64,000 nt of DNA, from positions 248,001-312,000 of the forward strand of contig JAACJK010000225.1 of assembly GCA_013368325.1 (NCBI GenBank), given 5' to 3'. The notes under the pieces were generated by a model. The model had not been told where the DNA came from and made no database searches. It was given only the letters and a program-made list of their open reading frames with translations. The first letter of the stretch is position 1. Each line of letters begins with the position of its first letter. Source of the DNA: Ephemerocybe angulata (taxonomy: Eukaryota > Basidiomycota > Agaricomycetes > Agaricales > Psathyrellaceae). Of this stretch, positions 32,622 through 44,988 are shown piece after piece. Both the position numbers and the translations under genes were made by a program.

Positions 32622-34305
32622 ATGCAACGGTTTCTGGAATGCCTCGAGCTCAAGACACTCGTGTGCGACGATCTAGACCGGAAGAGCGCCTACGCACTCG
32701 CGCTGACGAACTCAGCTTTCCTTCACCCAGGACTGAGGAAAGTTTGGCACACTATCGATACATTTGAACCCCTTCTCAGATGTCTCCCGGATGATGTTCT
32801 ATCGGAAACCAAGTTGCGAGCCTTTTTTACTCGTTTGCCCACCAAGGCTATGGTACGCCCGTCAAATTATTTCTAAAGTATCAAGAGCTTGCTGACCCAT
32901 CCGACGTTTTCAGAGCTTGCGTCGTCCGTTGGTAGCAGAAGATCTAGTGCGATACAGAAGCCATGCTCGTTATATCCGAGAATTCAAGATAGACATGTAC
33001 AGATGCAAGCGCCTACCCGCCGCGGACCTCCTGCACGGGCTGGAGTTGGTGACGGAGAAGCAACATGGCGCCCTCTCTCCCAACCTCAGGTCATTCAAGT
33101 CATTCCCCCGTATCCCAATGAAGACGGACCTCCTCCAATCGCTTTCTCCGTTCACGTACCTGTTCATGGGGACGGGAATCGAACAGCTCGAAGTCAGCCT
33201 CAGTGCGAAATTACCCCTCGACGCCGCCCTCATCCAATCGACATCCCAATCCGTCCCCAATCTCAAGGCCCTCAAGTTCTCGGCGGATTCGGACCTGCCA
33301 CTTACGACCAAGTACTTATCATCGTCGTCATGGGACAACCTTCAAAGCTTTTGTGCGCGAACCTGCTCCTCTATATCCATCCTCGCTTCCTTGCCGCAGC
33401 TGCGGACGCTTCGCCTGACCGAAGTTCAGAACACCGACATCCAGATTCAATCCACGTTGTTGGATCAGGACACAATTGAGGTCCGCAACCGCGGCTTCCC
33501 TTCACTTCGGGAGATGGAAGTCCATGCGCGGTCGTTCACCATCATCCTTGAATTTATCCGCCACCTACCCACCTCGAACACGATCCGCACTCTCACTTTC
33601 GGGACGTTCCTGAGCCCTGCGTCGCCACCAGAGATACAAGACATACTGTCGTCCATTCGAGCCCGGGTTAATCCTCTCACTCTCGAGAGCCTTCAAATAG
33701 CCGATAACGAGCTGGATGAGGTGCATCAACAAGCCTTCTGGGCTCCAGGCCCCGACGTCGAGCCACCAGAGCCTGAAGACCTGGGGTACGATGAACCCAT
33801 CGACGCCCTACCCCACACACATGATTTCACCAACCTGGAGGTGCTAGTGCTACGTTTTAACGAGCGCATCCGGGTAACCTCAGGAGACCTTGCAGCCATC
33901 CCTGGGAGGTGGCCCAGGTTAACACGCTTCGAGATCAGCGAGACGGGGCCCAAGCCCCAACATCCTTTGGTCGACCATACGGATTTGATGGCACTCATGG
34001 AACGTTGTCCGTCTCTTCGTGTACTTGGGGTACCATTCGACGCCACGCGTATTTCTGGAAGGGAGCGAAGTCCTCGAGGACCATTCCTTTTAAGCCGATT
34101 GTACGTTCTTGGGTCCCCCATTTGCTCCCCGTCCTGCGTAGCGGAATTCCTGCTGGGCAACTTTCCAGAACTCAAGCAAATCGAGCTTGCGTTTGAGGAT
34201 CCAAGGCTCAATTACAGTGATAGCAAGACTATTAACCGGTGGGTCAAGGTACGGGAGCTTGTGATTCCACACTGGGAGCCGGAGGGCTACTCAGTCCCTT
34301 CGTAA
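32622..34305 (+). CDS. F-box / LRR-like protein
   Basis: Exons 32622-32852 and 32914-34305 give 540 residues. The first 70 residues look like the degenerate F-box of Agaricomycete families: LELKTLVCDDLDRKS, LALTNSAFLHPGLRKVWHTI, then LLRCLPDDVL. The rest has leucine-rich repeat-like spacing (for example LPQLRTLRLTEVQ, FPSLREMEVHARS, FTNLEVLVLRFNERI, CPSLRVLGVPF, FPELKQIELAF). Such proteins serve as substrate receptors of SCF ubiquitin ligases; the F-box would bind Skp1. The target is unknown. The family is large and fast-evolving in mushrooms. Two related loci in this window are incomplete or broken (34427-35356 and 50251-51441). Confidence 0.82.
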
Positions 34306-34426
34306 CTACACCTCGTTGTCAATGGAATTATGTATTACTTGATGTACAGTGGATGATCCCCATGAAGCTTGAATTACATATTAGAGCTGTTTATCTCGCA
34401 GCGAGAAGTAAGTAGAGAGGTGTAGA

Positions 34427-35356
34427 CTAGCGACGAATGTGTTCAATCACTCTGGACCACCTTCGGTCCAAGCTAGGGTCCTGACGGTCCTTCCAGTGAC
34501 GATATTGTGCGTCAAGCATCTGGAGCGACGGGAAATGCGCGTCGAGAAAGGTTATAACCCGCCCTGGAAATAAGATGGTCGACTCCCCCACACTCAGTAT
34601 CTGCAATCCGGGGAAGACATCAGTCGGCAAAGGAACTTCCTCGATCCTTATCTGAGTCGTATCAAAAGCAGTTCGCAGCGTGTGCAGCGACTTGCAGTTC
34701 CGGCAAATCTCCAAGACATCTGCATGGTCATGGTACAATGGCTTTAGGAGCGGGAGCGTTGGGCGTATCTCCAAATGCCTAAGTCCAGCAGGCCATACGG
34801 TGATATCAGGCTCTCCGGAAACTGCAGAGTGGGCTCTATCTTTTTGCGACGGGAAGCGCACTCCTCCATGGAGTTTCACCTTCAAGAAGATAAGGTTCTG
34901 GAATCGGAGGAGGCACGCAATATTTGTCGTGTCACTCCAATCTACCTCTTCCAAGTCCACAGGCTCTGCCCCGAAACTTTTGCCGACCGAATCAGCCCCT
35001 TCTAATACCACGAACTGTTTTAGGGAGAGTGGATTGAGGCACTCTCCGGCGACATCGATCATCCTCTGGCTGTTGCGTTGTGTCCCCTTCACAAAGCCCC
35101 AGCCCCGGGTAGCGGCATACCTTGTAGAAGAGCTATAGCCACTCCTGCTTGGGTCGCTCGACGGCCTACTAGGCGCCAACAACCAACCTGACACTTGGAT
35201 CTCATACATATACCTCTGTATTTTTACCCAATTGTTGGAGGTCCACGAGGTGGCAAACTGACGACTTTTGCCCGGCTTTATTCGAAATTCTCTGGCACGT
35301 ACACATATACTTCGGCCCAGACGGCTTACGTACCACGAGCGCTCCCAGTCCAACAT
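34427..35356 (-). pseudogene. Headless F-box/LRR-related fragment
   Basis: An open minus-strand frame of about 300 codons (ATG at 35356) shows LRR-like text in its C-terminal two thirds (LLRFQNLIFLKVKLHG, PAGLRHLEIRPTLPLL, FPGLQILSVGES, FPSLQMLDAQYRHWKD). The ending resembles the last repeats of F-box/LRR proteins. No F-box is visible. Upstream is the 3' end of the ApoL-like gene, 38 bp away, which leaves no room for an N-terminal exon. It is either a truncated copy or a gene with a start I cannot see. The N-terminal text (with KPGKSRQFATSW) may include non-coding sequence. Confidence 0.5.
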
Positions 35357-35393
35357 GCTCAATAAATACAGAGTGAAGGGAAAGATGGGTAGA

Positions 35394-37177
35394 CTAGACA
35401 CCTCCCACGGGTTTAATCCGTACCGCCCACGCACTCTTTTTCGTTGTCATCCAGTTGGAACTATCACGGTCATACTTCTTTGAGGTGTTATGGGCACCGC
35501 ATATGGGAAGAATATACCAATACTTCACAGCACCGGGCCACTTCTTTTCCATATGTCCACCGCGTAGGAGGGTATCATCGTGCGGGTCTGGCTCTCGGAT
35601 CTGGCAGTCTGGGTCGACGCATCCCTGTAAGTTTCCCCCGCAGTAGAACCACCTCCAGAAATCTATCCATGAACCGCTTGAAGGTTTGTCAATGGTGGAT
35701 CCAGCAACATTGTAGCACTCTTGTTCGCCAAAGGACTTCCATTTGGACTCGTCTCGGAAGCTTTGGATCGCACTTATCATGCTCTCATGAGGCTTGTCGT
35801 CTCCTGGCTCCTGCATGATTGATGTTACTTATTGATTTATTGCAAAAGGTAACTCTGTGACTGGAAAGGGCACATACCTCTTTCTCTCGCCGAGATTGCA
35901 TGTCTGGATACTTGTCATAAACTGAGTCTACAACCGGCGCACAGATGGGCAGCTCCCCCAGCTGAAGCACATCGGATTTGGGCATGACCTCGACCAGGTA
36001 CTTGTTAGGCTGGTGGCTATCGTCGTTGTTATCGTCTGGGTTCTGTAGACTGGCAAACAGCAACATCGGAACGTCGGGCATCTGCTTCATCAGCCCAATG
36101 GCCTTGCATGCCTGGTCGGGGTCGATGCCACCAGGGGGCCCACCTGGTCGACGCGGCATAGCTGCGCGGAGCCTGGTGAGCTTGCGAAGGGTGACTTGCA
36201 ATGCCCGATTGCCAACCAGACCCTCCATGTCTGTAATTAGTTGCGAGACAGCATCACGGAATAGAGCCGCGTTGGCCTGCAGGTCCTTGCGGAGCTTGTC
36301 AATTTGCTGCAACGTCTCGTTGGTGCTGGTCCACGTGGAGACAATGGATGCGACGTCTGCGACAATGCTCAACACTGGGACGCCCTTGGCCAGCTTTGAT
36401 AGGCCAAGCACCAATTTGCCAGACCTTTCGCCTTAGGTCAAGTATGAGCTCGATGTGGGTTGCGGAGGAGGGGTTTGAGAAGGTATGTGGCTTACCGAGC
36501 AGTTTGGTAAGAGCCTCGGTTACCAGCGCGGTAGTTTTGGGTCCCACATTCATGAAAGGCTTTCCTCCGGCGGCGGCGTTGGCAAGCCCCTTCAAAGCGG
36601 TTGTGCTGAAATGGTTTGAGCCTGGGTCAGGCTTCGGGACGTCGGGCTGTCCTCCCTTTGGACCCTCGGGAATCGATGGGTATACGCCGGGCTTCTCCAA
36701 TGTGGCCATAAACTGGGCAAGAGATTCGGTCAGGGCGAACTTGGCTTTCTCAATCTCGTTGAGCTGGTCCTGAAGCGCCTGCGACGACGAGTTGTATTCA
36801 TTAAGAATCTCCACAAAGGCCTTGGAGGCATCGCCTTCAAAGACCAAAGTCTGAATGAGACTTGTGGCGACGGAGGCGGCAGCACCGACTGCCGTGAGGC
36901 CCACACTGACTGCCGTGAGGCCCGCACCGAGAGGGGCTAGCGGGGAGAAGAGCAGGATGACGCCGACGATGGATGCTGCAGAGCTGGCTGTCGAAGCCGC
37001 CTTGGCCTGGGTCAAGCGCTTGTCGAGCCTCTGATGGGCTTCGTTCAGCTTGCCATCAGCCGACGTGAGCGCTGCCTGGAGTGCAGAGAGCTTGGAGTCC
37101 ACTTGCTCGTAGTGTTGGAGGGTCTTGTCCAGGTCGTCGATGTACTTTTCCCGAGCGGCCTCCACTTCGGACGCCAT
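35394..37177 (-). CDS. Apolipoprotein L-like membrane-inserting protein with Cys/His-rich C-terminus
   Basis: Three exons on the minus strand (36496-37177, 35878-36431, 35394-35810) give 550 residues. Residues 1-70 form a charged coiled-coil region. Two long hydrophobic, Gly/Ala-rich helices follow around residues 70-115 and form a hairpin. A second amphipathic and hydrophobic stretch at about 230-260 runs into another helix-rich coiled region (QIDKLRKDLQANAALF). This order resembles the apolipoprotein L fold and other alpha-helical pore formers. After a Pro/Gly linker, the last ~140 residues are different: they have several Cys and His residues, with GGH and PICGAHN motifs that recall small HNH-like zinc domains. 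No signal peptide is seen, so the protein should start in the cytosol. Function is inferred only from fold resemblance and could be in membrane remodelling, defence or inter-strain conflict. Confidence 0.7.
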
Positions 37178-37745
37178 GTTGTGGTGGTGTAGTCTAGGCT
37201 CTACCTGGGGGTGAACTGACAGCAAACCCCAGAGTTCAAACATTTGATGGCCATGTCAAATGTTTCTGGCAACAAGGACTTCCAAGTACACTGAAAAGAA
37301 ATCAAAGACGACTCGCAGCAAAGCCGCACTAGCTCGGAGGTTGGAAAGGCCGACATGGCGTTTCCTATTTGTATAGCCCTACTTTAGTAAGAACAAACGT
37401 ATGGCTTTAGCTTCAAGTTCTCAAACTCACTGCTGTTCTTGGGCAGGGGCTGTGGTGCCACCGTGACAGTTCAAATGTTGGCTGGTTGAAGGAGGGAGCT
37501 CCGGCGATTCGGCTGGCCGGGCAGCAGGGCTTCGAGCTTGGGTTTCAGCAAGGCACAACAACGCGAGCGCGGTCAAAGCAGCGAGCTGCCAGTGCGAGGC
37601 TGTTTCAATCTCCCCCATGGCCTCCGCCGCCATTGTCACCCCATAACCCAATCCCCGACGTGGCCCGTCCCACACCCTCAGTAACCTGAACCGGACCTAC
37701 TCATCATACATCCTGTGTCACTGTCATCAAGAGTAGTACAGTAGC
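37178..37745. other. Divergent intergenic region
   Basis: 568 bp between two outward-facing starts. An 82-codon minus-strand frame (37427-37675) has no recognisable feature. It should hold promoters for both neighbours. Confidence 0.4.
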
Positions 37746-38649
37746 ATGCCAGCAGGCCACCACCCCCACGGCACGACGGCGTACGCACCGCCAGTGACGT
37801 GCCGCGCACCATCGCCCGCATCCTCCATAGGCACCCTCTACGACGACGATGCGACATCCGACCATGAACTGAACATGACGCCGCTCGAGTTCGAGCGGTT
37901 CTGCGAGGAGAAGATCAAGATATCCCAGCCTCGGCCGGAGGAGGAGCGTGCGGAGCGGGATGTCCTGGTAACGGATAAAGCGAGGGGCGCAGGTGGGGAG
38001 GCAGAGCAAGGTGAGTTATACCTCCTCTACATAGGTATAGGATTAAGACTAAATGAGCGCAGCCCTCTTCGAAAGGATCATGAACAACCTCCGTGGAGAA
38101 ATCAAGCGCCTCGAAGACGAAGAGATCTACGAGCGTGCCCTAATGAAAGGCTCGCAAATCGGGCTCGAACACCAAGCACCCACCTCGGACATCGACAAGA
38201 TTATGCGCAGCATGATGGGCCCCGGATTCAAAGTCTCCGACACCAACGACACTCAAACCACGAGCACCCAACCTGCCATCCCGAAACCGGCAGTAACAAA
38301 CGGGCCTTGGAACAACCACGGCAAGAAACCAGCCTCCCTCAAACCCTCCATCTTCGCGGGTATGGGTGGCATGCCCCAAATGACCTCTGCATCCCCCCGC
38401 AGTAGCACTAGCGCCGCCCCGACGACTTCCTTTGCATCCAATACAACCGCCGGCACCAATGGCACGGGCACCGGCCATGGACTGGAGGAGCCCATGTTCA
38501 TTGACGAACACGACCTGTCTCTAGGCAGCAACACATCCTTCGCGCAAGGCTGGCCCGCCTCGAGTTCCACGCCGCTCCACCATGCTGGATCTAGTGACGG
38601 TACCGTCGTAGGCGGAAAACGGACACGCAACGGTCTCGCGAGACGGTAG
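37746..38649 (+). CDS. Unrecognised protein with helical core and Ser/Thr-rich tail
   Basis: Exons 37746-38010 and 38063-38649 give 283 residues, joined across a 52-bp intron that restores frame. Residues 40-130 are charged and helical (TPLEFERFCEEKIKIS, ALFERIMNNLRGEIKRLEDE, EEIYERALMKGSQIGLE). The rest is low-complexity, rich in Ser, Thr, Asn and Gly, and ends with a basic cluster (GGKRTRNGLARR) that may be a nuclear signal. I do not recognise a domain. Codon use and the clean intron argue that it is a real gene. Confidence 0.7.
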
Positions 38650-38735
38650 ACCACTGACTAATTGACTGACCATATGTATGAACCATTCATTGTATCACTA
38701 TGGCATTTATTTCCTCGACTCTTCTAGCGGCGGTC

Positions 38736-39110
38736 TCATACGAGCTTGGCCTTCCTCGCAGCAGCCTCGTACAGCTCGATGCGGTCGCCATTCTCATCTA
38801 CCAGGGCCTTGAAAAGACCCTTGGGCTTGGCCAAAATCTCCGCGGGTGATGCGAATTCGGCCTGGGTGTAAGGTTTCGTGAGTGAACAAGAGATCGATTT
38901 ACAATGCGACCCGCATCCAACACCATCTATCGTGCAAGATTAGCAAGGATGGAGAGAGCCGAGGGTGCACGCACAATACGATCCGCGTCAATAATCGTCT
39001 GGAGGCGGTGGGCAATCGCCACGACTGTAACGTCAGCTCCAAGCACCTTGCGAAGGGTGTGTTGGATTATACTGTCCGTGTCATGGTCTACGAAGGGTTC
39101 TGGCTCCTAC
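38736..39110 (-). pseudogene. 3' remnant of an ABCC-type ABC transporter gene
   Basis: Minus-strand exons 38974 to about 39110, 38903-38926 and 38736-38861 encode the end of an ABC transporter second nucleotide-binding domain. They include VDHDTDSIIQHTLRK, the H-loop region VVAIAHRLQTI, MVLDAGRI and ASPAEILAKPKGLFKALVDE up to a stop. The Walker A, signature and Walker B motifs are missing, and nothing upstream continues the frame. The exon plan, including a 24-nt exon encoding MVLDAGRI, is the same as in the ABCC gene at 60650-64000. This suggests a truncated duplicate of a relative. Confidence 0.8.
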
Positions 39111-39404
39111 TGGAATATGGGGGATGAGTCTCTTGGGACTTGTAAGTGGCGTCGGCGCCACCGCTGTTGGGCCGAGGCGACTCGACCAGACAGAAGTTCG
39201 CGTTGACGACGTCGGTAGAGAACTTCCAGTTGAGCCTTCTCTCTCAGGCTTTTGTTCTACCAGCGCTTATATTTACTGCTTCCGTGGTCACCTGCAGCGC
39301 TGGGCTTGTGAGGCTGTGAGCGCCGCAAAGGTGTGGACAGCACGTTGACTGTATCTACTCCTGGCCGTTATTCGACCCCTTCTCCCTCTTCCACACCAGC
39401 GACC

Positions 39405-42400
39405 ATGGATCCAGGTTTACAAGTTGCTCGCGGTGAGTACGTTTCGTTGCTCACTTGAGCGTGTTATCTTTACAATCAGCTCACGGCCTATTCCCAGATC
39501 GCATGTATGTGGACCAGGGTGGCCCTCAGTTCTTCTCGGGTGCCTCGCATATAGCTGCTCGCGACATAACAGTTCAGAATGCTGGAAGGGACATGATCTT
39601 CGTGAATCCTGCCCCGATCAGCGGTCCAGAGGGTAGGTGTGTTATGGGCCAAACTCCTGTTCCGCTTTCTCACTTTCTCTCATACAGCGAGCATTGAAGA
39701 GGTCACGGCGTGGCTGAAGGGTGCAAACTTCCGAGCGATATATCGAGTATCGTTGGAGACACACATGGATGACACCGGGGCTTGGTTCATTGCGACATTC
39801 GAGTTCGGAGAGTTTGTGAGGCAGAGGGGGACGGTAGTTTGGGCGACCGGACTTCGTGAGTGCGGATTTCTGGGTGTATCACATCTGACTGAAATTGGGG
39901 GGTTGTAGCTGGGTCTGGCAAAACAATCCTTGCGTACGTGTCATCATTTTCATTGATATTCCAGATATCTAAACCACCTTCGCAGCTCCATTTCGGTTGA
40001 GCATCTCGAGGAGAAATTCTCCGGGAGAGCTGATATTGCGATATTATACGCCTTTCTCCGATACTCAGAGAAACCCACCTTGCTACAAATTGTTGCCGGG
40101 TTCCTGACCCAGCTTGTCAGGTATCACCGCGTCGCATTCTCTCACCTTCTTCCGACCTACCTACGCGCCAAAATGCATGAAGATGAGCTCTGGTTCGCAG
40201 ACGCAGTCAAACTTCTACAAGACAGCTTAGACATGTTCCAAGACGCCTTTATCGTGATCGACGGGCTCGATGAGGTGGACGATACCACCAAGGACGGTCT
40301 ACTCAATGTTCTTATCTCACTCCATGCCCATATCCTGTTAACGTGCCGGCCTTTGGAACTTTTCATGCGGCGTCATACCCCGTCGGCGCTCCAGATACCT
40401 GTACAAGCGCAGACGAGGGATATCGAGGTTTATGTCGGCAAGAGGATCAAGCAGAGTACCAGACTGTCTTCCATCCTATCAGAAAATTCCGATATTGCAG
40501 AGAGGTTTACTGCATTAATTCAGGAAAAGTCAAAAGGAATGTGAGTACATCGTGGTTATCACCAATCGTGTAGTGCCGCTCAACCTTGCGACTTAGGTTC
40601 CTCCTGGCGAGGCTGCAAATGGAACTCGTTCTCGAGAGGTGTGCGACAATTGCGTCCCTCCTGAAGGCATTTGAAACCCTCCCTTCCGGCATAAACGACA
40701 TGTACCGCCTCACGATGGACAGAATCAGTTCACTATCAGAGGAGGAGGTCTCGCTTGCGCACCGCGCATTCATTTGGATTCTCCATGCTGAGGACCACCT
40801 TTCCCCCGAGGATCTGCAACATGCCCTTACATTCTCGTACGAAGACAAGAAGTTCATTGGAGATAACTCTGTTTCGATACCGGTCCTTCTCTCCATCTGC
40901 TGTGGCTTGGTGACGGTGGAAAAAAAGCAGGACAGGTACTCGGATGATACGAAAGGAGTGATCCGATTTATACGTTGCGTTCCTTCCACTTTAATTCTGA
41001 GGTACCACCTGATATGGTTACGAAATAGATTACTCTACTCAAGAGTTCATGAAGGGCCTCACGGTCTCTCATCTCCCAGACCCACACGACTTGCTTGCGG
41101 TTACTAGCGTCGCCTGCGTGGAGACGAACTTGGCAATGCTCGTAGCTATAACGAAATCAGAGGAAAAGTTCACAACGTCTACTAAGCATCTGGCCCTCTT
41201 GCGTTACGCACTTAATAACTGGGGGCGTCATGCCAAGATTTGCGACGACCAACGGAGCTTGAGCCCCTTCATCCACTCCTTCTTATCAAAACACAGCACC
41301 TACGCGGCGGCCTACGCCATTCCTAAACCCAATGACCTGCTTTCGGAGGTTTCCCCAGGGTTAAGCCTTGCTGCCGCCTACGACCTCGCCAATCTCATAT
41401 CCTCAAGAACTTTCCCATACTCTCCCACACACGGTACCAAAACCCCCTTCCATGTCGCAGCAGAATATGGCCGTACCGCTGCCCTCCGTGCACTGCTCGA
41501 AAACTACAGTGGAGTACATGTGAAAGATGAAGTTGGTCGCACACCGCTACACCGCTGCGTCCTAGAAGACTCAACATGGAAACCTGAAGTTGTACGGCAA
41601 TTATTGAACCTTTCTTCCTCTGACACATGGCGTGCCGTTCCGACGGAAGTTGTCGATATCAACGCGCAGGACCATTACGGCCGCACCGCCTTCTTTGTAG
41701 CCTGCCACCACATTGCTTATCAAGGATTCTCCATTGAGTCACTCAATGACAGCACAAATCCTAATGGGAGAATCCTTCAGCTCTGTACCTCACATCCTGG
41801 CATTGATGTCGACCTTCCGGATTCAAAGGGAGACACCCCCTTCTCTGACGCGTGTAACTCATACTGTGACGAGGACGGTGTGGCTCAGTTTCTCATCTCT
41901 TCAATCCCAAACCTCAAAGTCGATACCAGAAACAAGTGGGGTGAAACAGCTTTCATGCATGCGTGCGACGCGCAATCGGAAACTCTGATCGAATGGTTTC
42001 TCTCGCGCGACCCTGGCGGTTGCCATTTCCTCCACCAGGAAGATGACGAAGGAAATACTGCCCTGGAACGAATTGTGGCCTACGAAGGTTTCGCAACCAT
42101 AAGAAACGGGGAGGGACGTTCGAGCTTTGACCTTCGGAAACGGCAACTTAGAGGATTAGGCTGGGCGATAGGGGACATCGCCCAACTCGACAAGATTACC
42201 AGAATCCTGTCGGAGCAAGCAAGTCACGTCCGGATGGTGCGGGCTGAGAACGAGTCTCTGCCTAGTTATCAATTCCGCACATCCAGGGCTTACCAATCCC
42301 CAGCGGTCCATGTATGCCTTAAAGATGGCCACCGACAGTACGAGGATGGGCGGACATCATTGATGCTTCTGGCCAACTACCCTGCAGCCGTGAACTACCT

Positions 42401-43682
42401 CGTTTCTGAGAATGAGGACAACCCAGCATTCATAAATGCTCAAGACAGCGACGGACGGTGCGCACTCATGTACGTGTGTTTCGGGCAGGATCCTGAAAGT
42501 GCCCGATTATCAGTCACAATTCTCACTTCCTGCCCTTCTGTCAACGTTCACCTCCGCGATCGGGATGGTATGTCAGCTCTGGACTACGTGGTGTGTTCAA
42601 AATATATCCACGCTCTCGAGGTCCTCCTCAGGCACCCATCATGGAACCCCCCGGCAATTCGCAATGCTGTCATTACTGCAGCTCAAGAACTAAAAATTCC
42701 TTCGGAAGCCTTTCGGGTCTTACTTCAAACTCAACAAATCCAGGACGCCTTTTCGAGCAATAATAAAGAAGACCTCATTATGCTCAAGGAAAGTCTTCTT
42801 CGCAGAGTTGATTGTAGAGATATGGTTGAAGAGGCCGTCGAGCGTTGCGTGTTCAGGCGCCCGTCCAAGGGCTTGTTTCGCACCATATCCGTCGAGCCCC
42901 CACGGAGGAGTGGCCGTATTGACTCGATCAACCAATTGCCCTATCCCCAGCTTCGTCTTCTTTCAAGTATACACCCCAGGATCCCGAGCCTTCTTCACCT
43001 CCACGCCTTCGACCCCCACCGGACACTCCATCGCCGGCGCCGACGTTCTTTGTGGATGCTGTTTGGAACTGCGAAGGGAGAAGCACAAGAGGAATTCGAA
43101 GGGCATTGGAAGGGGGAGGGGTTTGGTAGGGAGAGGAAGGAGGTTGTATTTGGTGGGGACGAGGAGGGAAAGAGATACTGGAGCGAGGGAGGTTGGGGAG
43201 CAGGGGTTCGACAGGATGGGTGCCAGGGCATCGTTGAGTACGACGACCCGCTTGAAACAGAACTTCTCCCAGAAATTCCAATGGTTCGTGCCAAGATCCC
43301 GTCGCCCAGATCAGTAGGCCCTTTCAGGCCCAGGAAACCAACGGAAGGTGACACGAATTCAGCCTGGAGGAGTGTTATTACTTCATTAGAATTCGCTTCA
43401 GATGCAACTTTTATACTTACTATACGACCGTTAGGGTTGGGGAATCAGGATCCATTGGTCAGTGGAGAACGTAGAGTCTGGGCGGGTGGACTTCAATACA
43501 TAGTTCGCGACACTGCACAACGCGAGGAACACCAAAGAAATGCGGCAATCGCGAGCGGGATGCCTGGCAACGCTCTATATCACTGCGTGTGTTTGGATAG
43601 TAAGCTTGCGGTACTCTTCGTCAATCGCCCAACTCACTCCTCTGCGCCTGGTAGGTATACCTGGCCCTCATCGGGCCACTGA
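39405..43682 (+). CDS. NLR-like STAND protein with NACHT NTPase and ankyrin repeats
   Basis: Exons 39405-39432, 39480-39632, 39688-39855, 39909-39933, 39986-40540, 40597-40973 and 41029-43682 join in frame to 1319 residues. A short N-terminal region contains FFSGASHIAARDITVQNAG, a repeat-like motif often seen ahead of fungal NACHT domains, then a linker (EEVTAWLKGANFRAIY, TGAWFI). The Walker A motif ATGLPGSGKT is built over a splice junction. Walker B is FIVIDGLDEVDD, and HILLTCRPLELF is sensor-like. After the helical part come ankyrin-type repeats from about residue 570, for example TPFHVAAEYGRTAALRALLE, DEVGRTPLHRCV, DHYGRTAFFVACHH and WGETAFMHACD. Such proteins act as intracellular sensors of non-self or damage. 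The last exon stays open past the repeats to 43682. The true C-terminus may be earlier, as another intron near 42.9 kb is possible. Confidence 0.85.
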
Positions 43683-43931
43683 GCTCGAAGGTATGAAACC
43701 ATTTGTCGACGTCGTCGCGGTCGTTCGTAATGAGTTGGGAGAAGAAACAGCTTTGCTCACTTGTTTTCTTACTTTGCGTGATCCAGAACATGTTCCGCAT
43801 TTCCTTCCCAACATTCCCATCGACATATTCACCGGTACAAGCAGCGGGCACGCACGGTTCCTAGTACCCTGTCTCAAAGGGAGATACTAAAATGCGATTG
43901 CACGATTCGCAGACTCTCGAACATCCAATGA

Positions 43932-44770
43932 TCAATTCCGCTTGCTCCGTTTCGCCCTCTTCTTCTGGAGTACCATCCTCCATAGCAGAACAGCAGCAGC
44001 AGAGGCGATAGCGAAAGGTGGAAAGAGCCAACTGAGTCTCCAGACCCAGCCTGCATCCTTATTGAGGCGCGCTACGAGGTCGTCGATCTGGACTTCCAGA
44101 TCATGCGGTGTGCCTGAATTGTCGATGACGATGTCTGCGTACTGGACCTTCTCTGCAATGGGCATCTGTGACCTGAGTCTTGAGAGTGCATCCTCTCGAG
44201 TAGAGCCGTCGCGGAGCATTAGACGCTGGAGTTGAATCTCCTCTGAGCTGCTCGTCGGTGAATGGGGCCCCTGTCAGCGAACCGTAAGAACGCGACTGCA
44301 AGTGTACTCGAACTCACCAATAGACCACGACCACTCTCCCCACCATCTTATGCAGCGGACCCTCAATGAGCAAAGGCACGTCCATAATGCACACCTTCTC
44401 GCCCCTGAACCAATACCGCACAACCTCCCAAAACATGGCCTTCCGCACCGCCGGGTGCACAATAGCATTAAGCTTCGCCCTCTGCGACGCGTCCTTGAAG
44501 ATGATATCTCCCAGGGCCTTCCTGTCTAACCTCCCATCTCCCAGAATGACTTTATCTCCAAAGTGCGCCTTTATCTTTGCAAGACCGGGCGTGCCTGGCT
44601 CGACGACTTGCCTCGCGATGACGTCGGCATCGACAATTGGCAGGCCTCTGGCTTTCAGGAGCGTTGAAACGGTTGATTTTCCCGTGGCGATACCTCCTGT
44701 TAGACCAACCACTGTACGGAGTGTTAGTTGGGCCCACTGAGTCGCGCTGGGGTGTAGACATACCGAGCAT
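43932..44770 (-). CDS. CAB5: Dephospho-CoA kinase with C-terminal membrane anchor
   Basis: Exons 44764-44770, 44318-44711 and 43932-44247 on the minus strand give 238 residues. The P-loop is GLTGGIATGKSTV (about residues 5-17). It is followed by LPIVDADVIAR, the DPCK Asp/Arg block, then DGRLDRKALGDIIF, NAIVHPAVRKAMFWEV and VCIMDVPLLIEGPLHKMV, which form the substrate lid and base-binding region. EEIQLQRLMLRDG and DIVIDNSGTPHDLE complete the fold. The enzyme phosphorylates dephospho-CoA at the 3' hydroxyl, the last step of CoA synthesis. A hydrophobic segment near the C-terminus (PPFAIASAAAVLLWRMVL) ends in a basic tail, consistent with anchoring to a mitochondrial or other membrane. The first exon is 7 nt long. 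Confidence 0.93.
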
Positions 44771-44988
44771 GTTGTGGTTCTTGGTAAACCACCCGCGATG
44801 CTGGGACGGCATTCTAAACGCTGATGGGCCCGGGTATCTTGCCGTCGGAATGCCCCTTGGGACTAGCGGGCTCAAGCTACAAGAGTCAAAGCAAAAAAGA
44901 AAGACCTACTTACTACATAGGTAGCGCCGAGCGCACTGCGCCTCCTTGGGTATTGGAGCAAAAGGCTAGGGACCTTGGTCCGTCCTCA

